Shown piece by piece: positions 1-5,381 of a stretch of DNA of 25,583 nucleotides. The stretch's first letter is position 1. Each line of letters begins with the position of its first letter. Source of the DNA: a virus; the IMG/VR virus record IMGVR_UViG_3300046466_000069, positions 1 to 25,583 of that record. One strand, 5' to 3'. Below the pieces are notes generated by a model, which saw only the letters and a program-made list of their open reading frames with translations, did no database searches and was not told the DNA's origin. The position numbers and the translations under genes were made by a program.

Positions 1-1143
1 CCTCAGACGGAAGAAAGTATTTATAACAAGCTACAAACAAAAGGATATGAATGTCGTATCTGGCCTTCAAGGTATCCAAAGAAACCACAGAAATACGGTG
101 CTGCGTTAGCACCAATGATACTTGAGAACTGTGTCGATCTTGTTAATAAACCAACTGACCCTGATCGCTTTAATGAACTAGATCTAATTGAAAGAGAAGC
201 TAGTTATGGTAAGTCGCAATTTACTCTTCAGTTTCAACTAGATACGACACTTAGTGATCTAAATCGTTTCCCTCTTAGATTGTCTGACTTAGTAGTTTTA
301 GAAGTTGACCAAGACGCACCTGAGAAGGTGGTGTGGTCTTCTGGTGCTGAGTATCGGATTACTGATTTACCGGCTGTTGGGTTTAGTGGTGATTACTATC
401 ACAGGCCAGCGTTTATACATGGGCAGTGGATTGAGTTTCAAGGATGTGTAATGTTTATAGATCCTTCAGGTAAGGGTTTAGATGAAACTGCTTATTCCAT
501 TGTCGCTCATCTCAATGGAAATTTATTTGTACTGGAGGTGGGTTCCTTTCGTGAAGGTTATACCGAGCCTGTCTTAAGAGGAATTGCAGAAGCAGCTAAA
601 CGTAGAAAAGTAAAACTGATTCTCTTAGAAGATCAGTTTGGTCAAGGCATGATGGAAAATTTATTGCAGCCTTACCTCAGAGAGATCTATCCTTGCACGA
701 TTGAACCAACTAGGAGCAACGTCCAGAAGGAAAGAAGAATTATTAATGCTCTTGAGCCAGTAATGAATCAACATCGGTTGATCTTTAATCGCTCGGTAAT
801 TGAAGATGATTCCAAAGCTAGAGATGATGATTCCGTAGAGACAGCCTTGGCATACCAGTTGTTTCATCAATTAACTCATCTCACTGTCGATAAACAATCT
901 TTACAACATGATGACAGATTAGACTCGTTAGCTGGTGCAGTTCAGTATTGGAACGAATCTCTTGCTATAGATGAAGATAGAGCTATTAAGGAACGTGAAG
1001 CAGAACTCTGGGAATTGGAATTGGCAGCGTATAAAGGTGATATTGAGGGCCTTCTCGATGCACAAATACTTGGTGTCCCACTCACACAAGTCCAAAATAA
1101 AAACCCAAAAGCAGGATGGATCAGAACCCACGGGAACCACTAA
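1..1143 (+). CDS. Terminase large subunit, T7 gp19-like (5' end outside window)
   Basis: This is the C-terminal 380 residues of the DNA packaging motor. The frame is open from base 1, so the ATPase domain and start codon lie outside the window. The first residues (PQTEESIYNKL, then CRIWPSRYP) match the T7 gp19 segment that follows the ATPase core. The RNase H-like nuclease domain is intact. The first acidic residue is in FIDPSGKG (Asp codon 460-462), the second pair is in LLEDQFGQG (codons 628-633), and the last cluster is DDRLDSLAGA (910-924). In this family such acidic residues bind the metals that cut concatemeric DNA. It is transcribed rightward, opposite to all virion genes in the window; in T7 terminase and virion genes run in the same direction. 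The 3' end overlaps a possible tiny ORF at 1116. Confidence 0.95.
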   Translation, partial: PQTEESIYNKLQTKGYECRIWPSRYPKKPQKYGAALAPMILENCVDLVNKPTDPDRFNELDLIEREASYGKSQFTLQFQLDTTLSDLNRFPLRLSDLVVLEVDQDAPEKVVWSSGAEYRITDLPAVGFSGDYYHRPAFIHGQWIEFQGCVMFIDPSGKGLDETAYSIVAHLNGNLFVLEVGSFREGYTEPVLRGIAEAAKRRKVKLILLEDQFGQGMMENLLQPYLREIYPCTIEPTRSNVQKERRIINALEPVMNQHRLIFNRSVIEDDSKARDDDSVETALAYQLFHQLTHLTVDKQSLQHDDRLDSLAGAVQYWNESLAIDEDRAIKEREAELWELELAAYKGDIEGLLDAQILGVPLTQVQNKNPKAGWIRTHGNH

Positions 1144-1235
1144 ATACAGACCTAGAGGATGGGTGGTGCGCATCCCTTCTGCTTTTGTTGGTTATAGTTC
1201 TGTTTCTGATTGTGGATTTCAAACGGTTGTCATAG
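1116..1235 (+). CDS. Possible 39-residue single-helix membrane peptide overlapping the terminase end
   Basis: An ATG at 1116 inside the last codons of terminase opens a 39-codon frame. It has a polar, mostly acidic N-terminus (MDQNPREPLNTDLEDGW) followed by one very hydrophobic stretch of about 17 residues (CASLLLLLVIVLFLIVDF) and a short basic tail (FKRLS). This layout fits a small membrane peptide such as a pinholin or spanin component, and in T7 the lysis genes lie near the terminase genes. Against it, there is no convincing ribosome binding site (an AGG directly abuts the ATG), and T-rich DNA often gives hydrophobic frames by chance. The frame also overlaps the alternative candidate at 1166-1342. 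Treat it as a candidate only. Confidence 0.25.
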   Translation: MDQNPREPLNTDLEDGWCASLLLLLVIVLFLIVDFKRLS

Positions 1236-1342
1236 CTGAAACTCCTGATGCTGCTTTAGATGTCGCTTCTAATTCTCATGTATGGGAGCATCTAGGGTTT
1301 CCTGTTAGTGATTTCCAAGTATTTCCGCAAGATCCTCTTTAA
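1166..1342 (+). CDS. Possible small hypothetical protein (58 aa), GTG start
   Basis: A frame open through the end of terminase continues to a TAA at 1340-1342 and reads like real protein in its second half (VVIAETPDAALDVA, then WEHLGFPVSDFQVFPQ). The best start is the GTG at 1166, six bases after AGAGGA; another GTG at 1163 is too close to it. From there the product is 58 residues, soluble, with no membrane segment. The frame is also open upstream to an ATG at 971, but that part is antisense-like low-quality sequence inside terminase. It ends tail to tail with the minus-strand gene at 1339-1518, sharing three bases. I recall short proteins of this style in cyanophages but cannot name a function. 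Confidence 0.45.
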   Translation: MRIPSAFVGYSSVSDCGFQTVVIAETPDAALDVASNSHVWEHLGFPVSDFQVFPQDPL

Positions 1343-1518
1343 ACTCTCCACTTACGATTACGTTCTGGTGGATGATGACCAGCGACAGTTTTTTCTAATT
1401 CATTTAGTCGATTAAATAATTCTCTAGTATCTCTATCTCGGCGGTTGCTGATATTACTAAGTGACATGATGACAACGCTGGCTGTTGCACCAATGATTGC
1501 TGCTGTAATCTCTGCCAC
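1339..1518 (-). CDS. Small membrane-anchored protein (59 aa), GTG start, on the opposite strand to its neighbours
   Basis: The complement reads from a GTG at 1518 to a TAA at 1339 and encodes 59 residues. Residues 2-22 (AEITAAIIGATASVVIMSL) form one predicted membrane helix. Next come a strongly charged helix rich in Arg, Asp and Glu (SNRRDRDTRELFNRLNELEK) with leucines spaced as in a short coiled coil, then a His/Pro/basic tail ending RNRKWRV. An in-frame stop lies two codons upstream of the GTG, so no longer start exists; an internal ATG at residue 18 would remove the helix. I see no Shine-Dalgarno. One helix plus a short coiled coil is common in small phage membrane proteins of holin-accessory or pinholin type, but no function can be assigned. 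It is the only minus-strand gene embedded in the rightward cluster. Confidence 0.6.
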   Translation of the reverse strand: MAEITAAIIGATASVVIMSLSNISNRRDRDTRELFNRLNELEKTVAGHHPPERNRKWRV

Positions 1519-1542
1519 TGTTCAAAATAACAAATTGTGTCT

Positions 1543-1563
1543 AGTGTAGGACGGCCTACCACT
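1543..1563 (+). other. Hairpin just upstream of the gene at 1571
   Basis: GTAGG (1546-1550) pairs with CCTAC (1555-1559) around the loop ACGG. A one-base bulge at 1560 then allows three more pairs, AGT (1543-1545) with ACT (1561-1563). It ends seven bases before the ATG at 1571, and the only AGG that could serve as ribosome binding site is inside the stem. It has no T-tract on either strand, so it is not an obvious terminator. Confidence 0.4.
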
Positions 1564-1570
1564 GATTTCT

Positions 1571-2017
1571 ATGGAAGAAAAGAAAGTAGATGAACCGAAA
1601 AAGAAGAATCCTCTTCAAAAACTAAAGGAGGGTTTAGATGATAAAGAAGAACAACTGCAAGTCTTGTCTACATTTGTGAGATTGGGAGTTGTCGTCTGGA
1701 GTGGCTTTATATTAACACTTAATTACGTTACTATTCCTGGATTAGGGGAGCAAGAAAGGATCGACCCGACTTTCATAGCAAGTGTTTTCACAGGTGCATT
1801 AGCTTCATTTGGATTGGAAACTGCAAAGAAAAGAGGAGATGGAACTTATAAAGCAGATGAAGATAAGAAAAAAGCAGAAGCAGCAGGAGGATTTGCTAAT
1901 GGTGTTCCTTATACCATTGTAAGAATTGAGACTCCAGTAAAATTAGTACCAGATAAACCACGTATTGACCCTATTTCTGGTAAAGAGATAGATCCACAAA
2001 CAGGCAAATTGACATGA
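1571..2017 (+). CDS. Two-helix membrane protein, holin candidate (148 aa)
   Basis: The N-terminus is a charged cytoplasmic-type segment with many Lys, Glu and Asp (residues 1-30). It is followed by a hydrophobic segment at about 32-53 (FVRLGVVVWSGFILTLNYV) and a second, weaker one at about 67-83 (TFIASVFTGALASFGLETAK). The rest is a lysine-rich, probably flexible tail. Two helices joined by a short loop with a charged terminus resemble class II holins, although 148 residues is long for that class. I recall very similar proteins in marine cyanophages annotated only as hypothetical. It starts a run of signal-peptide genes: its TGA overlaps the ATG of the next gene (ATGA at 2014-2017), so translation is probably coupled. 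The holin role is inference. Confidence 0.85.
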   Translation: MEEKKVDEPKKKNPLQKLKEGLDDKEEQLQVLSTFVRLGVVVWSGFILTLNYVTIPGLGEQERIDPTFIASVFTGALASFGLETAKKRGDGTYKADEDKKKAEAAGGFANGVPYTIVRIETPVKLVPDKPRIDPISGKEIDPQTGKLT

Positions 2018-2511
2018 AGAAGTTATTAATCCTTTTGTTACTGGCTGCACCCTGCCAAGCAGAAATTACATCGAAGCTTTCTAGCTCTACTTCTTTGTCG
2101 GTTGGAGGTAGTACCACTCAGGCAATTAGAATTCCATCAACTTACGCAGTATCGGGAACAAATATCAAGGTTTCTACTGGAGAACATATAGGCAAGCTTA
2201 CGGCTGGTTCAGCTACAGCCGCAGCTACGCTTGATGTTGGGACATACGAGATAAATACGGCAGGATCAGCATTTTCACTAAGCACCTCTTGGCAGCAAGG
2301 GGACGCTATACCAGCAATAGGAAGTGGTGTAGATGTTAGCAGTGGTATTGTTGCTGACATGCCTGTTTTTGGTAATACAACTACTATGTCAGGCGGCGTA
2401 GCAGGCACACTTGCGGGTACAGTGCTTAGTTCTGGTGTGGTTACAGTAGTAGCAGGTGGTGCAAATACTACGGCTGTAGGACAAGTAACTAACGAGCTTA
2501 CAGTTAGGTGA
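2014..2511 (+). CDS. Sec-exported low-complexity beta-rich protein (165 aa)
   Basis: The N-terminus is a textbook signal peptide: MKK, a run of leucines, then APCQA with cleavage likely after residue 16. The Cys in it lacks a good lipobox because Pro precedes it, so signal peptidase I is the better call. The mature part is rich in Ser, Thr, Gly, Ala and Val, has no Cys, and alternates small and beta-branched residues (for example VGGSTTQAIRIPSTYAVSG and the Gly/Thr/Val-rich end). That suggests an extended beta structure such as an adhesin or fibre. It overlaps the upstream gene by four bases and is followed ten bases later by another signal-peptide gene. I recall similar proteins in cyanomyoviruses, function unknown. 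Confidence 0.85.
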   Translation: MKKLLILLLLAAPCQAEITSKLSSSTSLSVGGSTTQAIRIPSTYAVSGTNIKVSTGEHIGKLTAGSATAAATLDVGTYEINTAGSAFSLSTSWQQGDAIPAIGSGVDVSSGIVADMPVFGNTTTMSGGVAGTLAGTVLSSGVVTVVAGGANTTAVGQVTNELTVR

Positions 2512-2521
2512 AATTAGTATT

Positions 2522-2950
2522 ATGCGCACCCTTTTACCTTTTGTATTGTTGTTTGGTTCTGCTGTACAAGCCGTACCAGTTGTGCCTCAGTTCACACAAG
2601 GTACGCAAACCACAAACACCGAAACGGTTACAAAAATTACAGAGACAATCAACTCGATTGACATAAATACAGGCTGGCAATACACGGTTACAGGTACAAA
2701 CATGAAACATTCTGGTTCATCTGTTTCTCCAACAACCATTGCAGCCCCTTCTCAAACCACTGATGGCATTACTTACACATGGGTTGGCTTAGATCATTCC
2801 AACAAACCAAATTGGGAACTAGAAATACCAGGTTCAGCTTTTCAATTTACCGAAACATACGCTGCTCCTGGGGTTGCAAGTCAGACAATCATCCAAAGAA
2901 CAACCGATCAAACAAGTATTACCGACACTACCTCTATATTCCAGCAATAA
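2522..2950 (+). CDS. Sec-exported hypothetical protein (142 aa)
   Basis: Residues 1-17 (MRTLLPFVLLFGSAVQA) form a signal peptide with an AQA-type site (VQA), giving a mature protein starting VPVVPQF. The mature part is Thr-rich, has no Cys and reads as beta-sheet (INTGWQYTVTGTNMKHSG, then GITYTWVGLDHS). It ends in a glutamine- and threonine-rich tail. The ATG lies eleven bases after the TGA of the preceding gene, with a weak AGGTGA upstream. The last codons overlap the region where the next exported protein must begin. The function is not recognisable; size, composition and position suggest it works with its two exported neighbours. Confidence 0.82.
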   Translation: MRTLLPFVLLFGSAVQAVPVVPQFTQGTQTTNTETVTKITETINSIDINTGWQYTVTGTNMKHSGSSVSPTTIAAPSQTTDGITYTWVGLDHSNKPNWELEIPGSAFQFTETYAAPGVASQTIIQRTTDQTSITDTTSIFQQ

Positions 2951-3645
2951 TTGCGTTATGTTTACCTGCTAATGCTGGTGATGTCGGCGGCGTTAGTGCT
3001 ACCGCTGCTCCTAATGCGTCATCTAGTGGAAGCGTTATCAACCAAGGCGTACAAGTCCTACAAGGGCCATTCCATACCAACACATACGGTAACGGAATAC
3101 AGTGCCAAGGGACTACATTAAGCATTACACCGTTTATTACAGGTGCTTTATCGCTTAAGCGACCCTACGAAAGCTATTACCAAGACCCTGTTTACGATAC
3201 AACTGATGTAGATGGTGATGGAATAATTGATAATCCAGGGAATGTTTTATATTTCAAAGACATAAGGACAGGACAAAAGGACTCTACAAGCATCACAGGC
3301 GGCCTCTCAGCGACGCTTAGTGTCCCACTGGATAAAAGATTCACGACTCGTTGTTTATCTGCCGCTACAACCCAAGAGAAAATACAACAGCAGGTCTTGG
3401 CTAACAAGAGGCTTGATTTTGAAATTGCGAGGCTTCGTGAGTGCAGTAAATTTAAAGCTCAAGGAATTAACTTTCATCCTGATAGTCCTTCATATACTAT
3501 CTGTGCTGATATTTTGACGACTCCTTATAAGGAGAAACCAATACCTCATGTTCATTCTATTTCCTCAGACTCTTCTGTTCCTTTCTCCTTTCAGATAAAG
3601 ACAGAACCTTTGGTTTCTTCCCCCGTAGAGCAAGAAGCTTCTTAG
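2938..3645 (+). CDS. Sec-exported protein with four cysteines; start codon unclear
   Basis: The frame encodes a hydrophobic segment ending CLPANA, a likely signal-peptide cleavage site before GDVGGVSATAAP, then about 220 mature residues. These include four Cys (in IQCQGTT, TRCLSAA, RECSKFK and TICADIL) that could form disulfides outside the cytoplasm, and a DVDGDGIID stretch like a calcium-binding loop. A helical charged segment lies near QQQVLANKRLDFEIARLREC. The start is a problem: the only ATG in frame, at 2779, adds 53 residues that are an out-of-frame shadow of the previous gene, and no GTG or TTG lies near the signal peptide. ATT at 2938 would give a compact signal peptide and is used here provisionally. 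I recall the GDVGGVSATAAP-type N-terminus from cyanophage hypotheticals. The 3' end overlaps the opposing gene by 89 bases. Confidence 0.7.
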   Translation: MPAIIALCLPANAGDVGGVSATAAPNASSSGSVINQGVQVLQGPFHTNTYGNGIQCQGTTLSITPFITGALSLKRPYESYYQDPVYDTTDVDGDGIIDNPGNVLYFKDIRTGQKDSTSITGGLSATLSVPLDKRFTTRCLSAATTQEKIQQQVLANKRLDFEIARLRECSKFKAQGINFHPDSPSYTICADILTTPYKEKPIPHVHSISSDSSVPFSFQIKTEPLVSSPVEQEAS

Positions 3646-4333
3646 TAATTTTCTTAGAAATCTTTTTAACTTGACCTTTCATCTGTTTCTGGAGCAGCTT
3701 TGCTATCGGTTGGCCTAATACAGTTACACCGATAACTGAAGTAACAGCTATCGCGCTTGTATTAAGTAATGTCGTTGGTGGAGGAGTGTAAGTGTTAACA
3801 ACTTCCAGTACACTTCTTTCCTCGTATAGGACTTTGCATTGATTTCCATTTCGTTTGTACCCTTGAATTATTTTTGTTCCATATTTTCCAATTGCTCCTA
3901 TGGGTAAATCGTCAGGTCTAGGGCAAGGAAGGATTTTTGGAACTAAAGGACTTTGTGGTGAAGGTGGTGGGTTATTGTTTGTTTCTGTTGAATTAGATTC
4001 TTTCTTTTCTTCTTTTTGTTTAGCAGAATTAATTTTTGGTGTGGTGGGTTGAGGAGTTGGTTCTATGTCTTCTGGTCTAAAAACAAGAGGATTAAATGAA
4101 GGCATCCCTGCGTCACAAAATACCTTAAGTCCTCGGTCATCGGCTGAGTTTAAATTCTTATTGTTACCTGAATCTGGATTTGCTTCTACGCAACCAGGGA
4201 TTTCAAATATTAAATTAGGTTGTTCTAATGTAAGAGTTATGGGTTGAACATTGGGAATGTTCGGAGAAATTGTGTCGATAGAATTATCAGGGATAAAAAT
4301 ATTATCGATTTGTATATCTGGAATCTCATCCAC
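3557..4333 (-). CDS. Membrane protein with cysteine-bearing N-terminal domain and basic tail (258 aa)
   Basis: The GTG start at 4333 directly follows the TAA of the upstream gene (TAAGTG), implying translational coupling. Residues 1-90 are Ile/Pro/Asn-rich with Cys48 and Cys73. Residues 91-130 are a low-complexity Pro/Lys/Glu/Asn linker. Residues 131-180 hold Cys137 and Cys166 in a small domain (KILPCPRPDDL, GYKRNGNQCKVLYEE). A hydrophobic helix lies at about 188-212. The C-terminus is strongly basic (KKISKKITKKLLALRGKK, then LSLSERRKEQK). Four Cys before the helix and Lys/Arg after it suggest an N-outside, C-inside topology without a cleaved signal. I recall this architecture and the LSxSERR ending in cyanophage hypotheticals. 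The function is unknown. Its last 89 bases are antisense to the convergent gene. Confidence 0.85.
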   Translation of the reverse strand: MDEIPDIQIDNIFIPDNSIDTISPNIPNVQPITLTLEQPNLIFEIPGCVEANPDSGNNKNLNSADDRGLKVFCDAGMPSFNPLVFRPEDIEPTPQPTTPKINSAKQKEEKKESNSTETNNNPPPSPQSPLVPKILPCPRPDDLPIGAIGKYGTKIIQGYKRNGNQCKVLYEERSVLEVVNTYTPPPTTLLNTSAIAVTSVIGVTVLGQPIAKLLQKQMKGQVKKISKKITKKLLALRGKKPKVLSLSERRKEQKSLRK

Positions 4334-4855
4334 TTAGCAGTCCACGAAATCACTACCAATATCTTTACCAATCTGCCCTGCTTTCTTAACAGCAACTGCA
4401 CTAGCAATCCAGCCTATAACTGGGATGTTAGACAATGTGCTAGCAGCAGGAGTAGCAGTAACTAAAGAAGTTCCTACTATCTCTCCCTGTGATTCTGCAC
4501 TGCCTTTGTTTTTAATACACTGAAGATAACTAGCTGCTAACCCTGCATTTTCTCCAGGCTGATGTGCAACATATTCTTTCCTTGTGTAATCAGTTTTACC
4601 ATTCCATTTAGATTTTTCTGAACTAAATAAAACTGTTTTAGGTGAATGCATGTTGTGGTTTATTGTCACCTCTAATCCTTGCTCGTCTTTCTTGTATCGC
4701 ATCTGGCTACTACTGTTTTCTGTCGTAGCTAACGATGCAAGATTTGGCAGCGAGTCTCCTGACTTGCTTAGCAAGATAAGGGAAAAGAAATTACTACCGA
4801 TTAATCCGAGACCGAGGAGAAGAGGAAGATAGTTACCTTCCTTCAACTGTGTCAT
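4334..4855 (-). CDS. Membrane-anchored hypothetical protein (173 aa)
   Basis: A hydrophobic segment at residues 9-30 (YLPLLLGLGLIG, then FFSLILLS) looks like an uncleaved N-terminal anchor, since no good cleavage site follows. A polar domain comes next, with a conserved-looking block EYVAHQPGENAGLAASYLQC around Cys113. A second hydrophobic, Ala/Gly-rich stretch lies at about 129-156 (LSNIPVIGWIASAVAV), and the protein ends exactly in a cysteine (DFVDC, Cys173). Cys113 and the terminal Cys could pair. The ATG overlaps the TGA of the preceding gene (ATGA at 4852-4855), and the next gene starts at the base after this stop, so the three genes are translated as a tight unit. I recall similar cyanophage proteins but know no function. 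Confidence 0.85.
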   Translation of the reverse strand: MTQLKEGNYLPLLLGLGLIGSNFFSLILLSKSGDSLPNLASLATTENSSSQMRYKKDEQGLEVTINHNMHSPKTVLFSSEKSKWNGKTDYTRKEYVAHQPGENAGLAASYLQCIKNKGSAESQGEIVGTSLVTATPAASTLSNIPVIGWIASAVAVKKAGQIGKDIGSDFVDC

Positions 4856-5040
4856 AACTTAGGTAATCCTGTTGTGGTGGGCATTGAAGGCATTGATTCT
4901 TTAACCAATTCAGGGATTTGACCCTTTACCTTATCTAAAAGTATATTCACAACTTTATCTTTATTCAAGTAACCAAAAACACCAAGCCCAATAACTCCTA
5001 TGTTTAAAGTTAAAGAAGCGATAGCGATAGTTTTAATCAT
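4852..5040 (-). CDS. Small single-helix membrane protein (62 aa)
   Basis: The ATG at 5040 gives MIKTIAIASLTLNIGVIGLG, a membrane helix that is either an anchor or an unusual signal. An amphipathic segment follows (NKDKVVNILLDKVKGQIPEL), then a Pro/Met/Thr-rich tail ending TGLPKL. A longer frame from 5118 adds 26 basic residues, but that part overlaps the upstream gene and the inner ATG sits four bases after the upstream stop, so I prefer 5040. A GGGAGG motif lies 13 bases upstream, which is far for a ribosome binding site. Its stop overlaps the next start (ATGA). I recall the helix plus TG-P-L tail pattern from cyanophage hypotheticals. Confidence 0.8.
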   Translation of the reverse strand: MIKTIAIASLTLNIGVIGLGVFGYLNKDKVVNILLDKVKGQIPELVKESMPSMPTTTGLPKL

Positions 5041-5044
5041 TGGT

Positions 5045-5347
5045 TTATTCTGCCTCCCATTCTGCACCAATCTCTTTCTCAACGTCCTCCTCTTTCCATT
5101 TATAAGTTTTACCGTCATCTAATGGATGATTATTCTTCCATCCTCCATCATAAATATATTTAAGGGGATGCCAGTCAGTCTTATCAGCTACGTCTTTTAT
5201 TAAAGTACAAGTTGATGAATTGTGATCAAGAATAGTATTAGTTACTGGATTGCCTACAAATATGCGATCAGTTAATATATCTATTTTTTCATCATCACTC
5301 CATAAGTACATAGAGCGTTTAGTTGTGTTGTCGATTAAAGTTTGCAT
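5045..5347 (-). CDS. Small acidic hypothetical protein (100 aa)
   Basis: This soluble protein has no membrane segment. Its first half reads as beta strands (RSMYLWSDDEKIDILTDR, then IFVGNPVTNTILDHNSSTC). A segment DWHPLKYIYDGGWKNNHPLD follows, resembling short cyanophage proteins in which a K-Y-x-Y/F-D-G motif recurs. The end is Lys/Glu-rich (KWKEEDVEKEIGAEWEAE). It lies 34 bases after the tail-fibre stop and begins the four-gene leftward unit that ends at 3557. No Shine-Dalgarno is visible. It could be a small virion or fibre-associated protein, given its place next to the fibre gene, but that is inference. Confidence 0.8.
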   Translation of the reverse strand: MQTLIDNTTKRSMYLWSDDEKIDILTDRIFVGNPVTNTILDHNSSTCTLIKDVADKTDWHPLKYIYDGGWKNNHPLDDGKTYKWKEEDVEKEIGAEWEAE

Positions 5348-5381
5348 TTTTAAAATAATAAATAGGTAGATGATTAAAGTG

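Noticed and set aside
661-1173. Minus-strand open frames at 661-870 and 928-1173 inside the terminase region
   Set aside because: They are antisense to a clear terminase with intact nuclease motifs, have no ribosome site, and read as low-quality protein.
1342-1571. tRNA gene or attachment site in the gap near terminase
   Set aside because: No cloverleaf or tRNA-like arm could be found; the gap is explained by the minus-strand small gene and one hairpin.
2779-2937. N-terminal extension of the exported protein from the ATG at 2779
   Set aside because: This segment is the out-of-frame shadow of the gene at 2522-2950 and would bury the signal peptide in the middle of the protein.
2900-2950. Programmed -1 frameshift joining the two exported proteins
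   Set aside because: No X-XXY-YYZ slippery heptamer lies in the correct frame and no clear downstream pseudoknot was seen; left only as an alternative to the ATT start.
3632-3643. AAGAAGCTTCTT palindrome at the convergent gene ends as a bidirectional terminator
   Set aside because: It is AT-rich, leaves no proper loop and only a short weak stem, and lacks a clean T-tract on either side.
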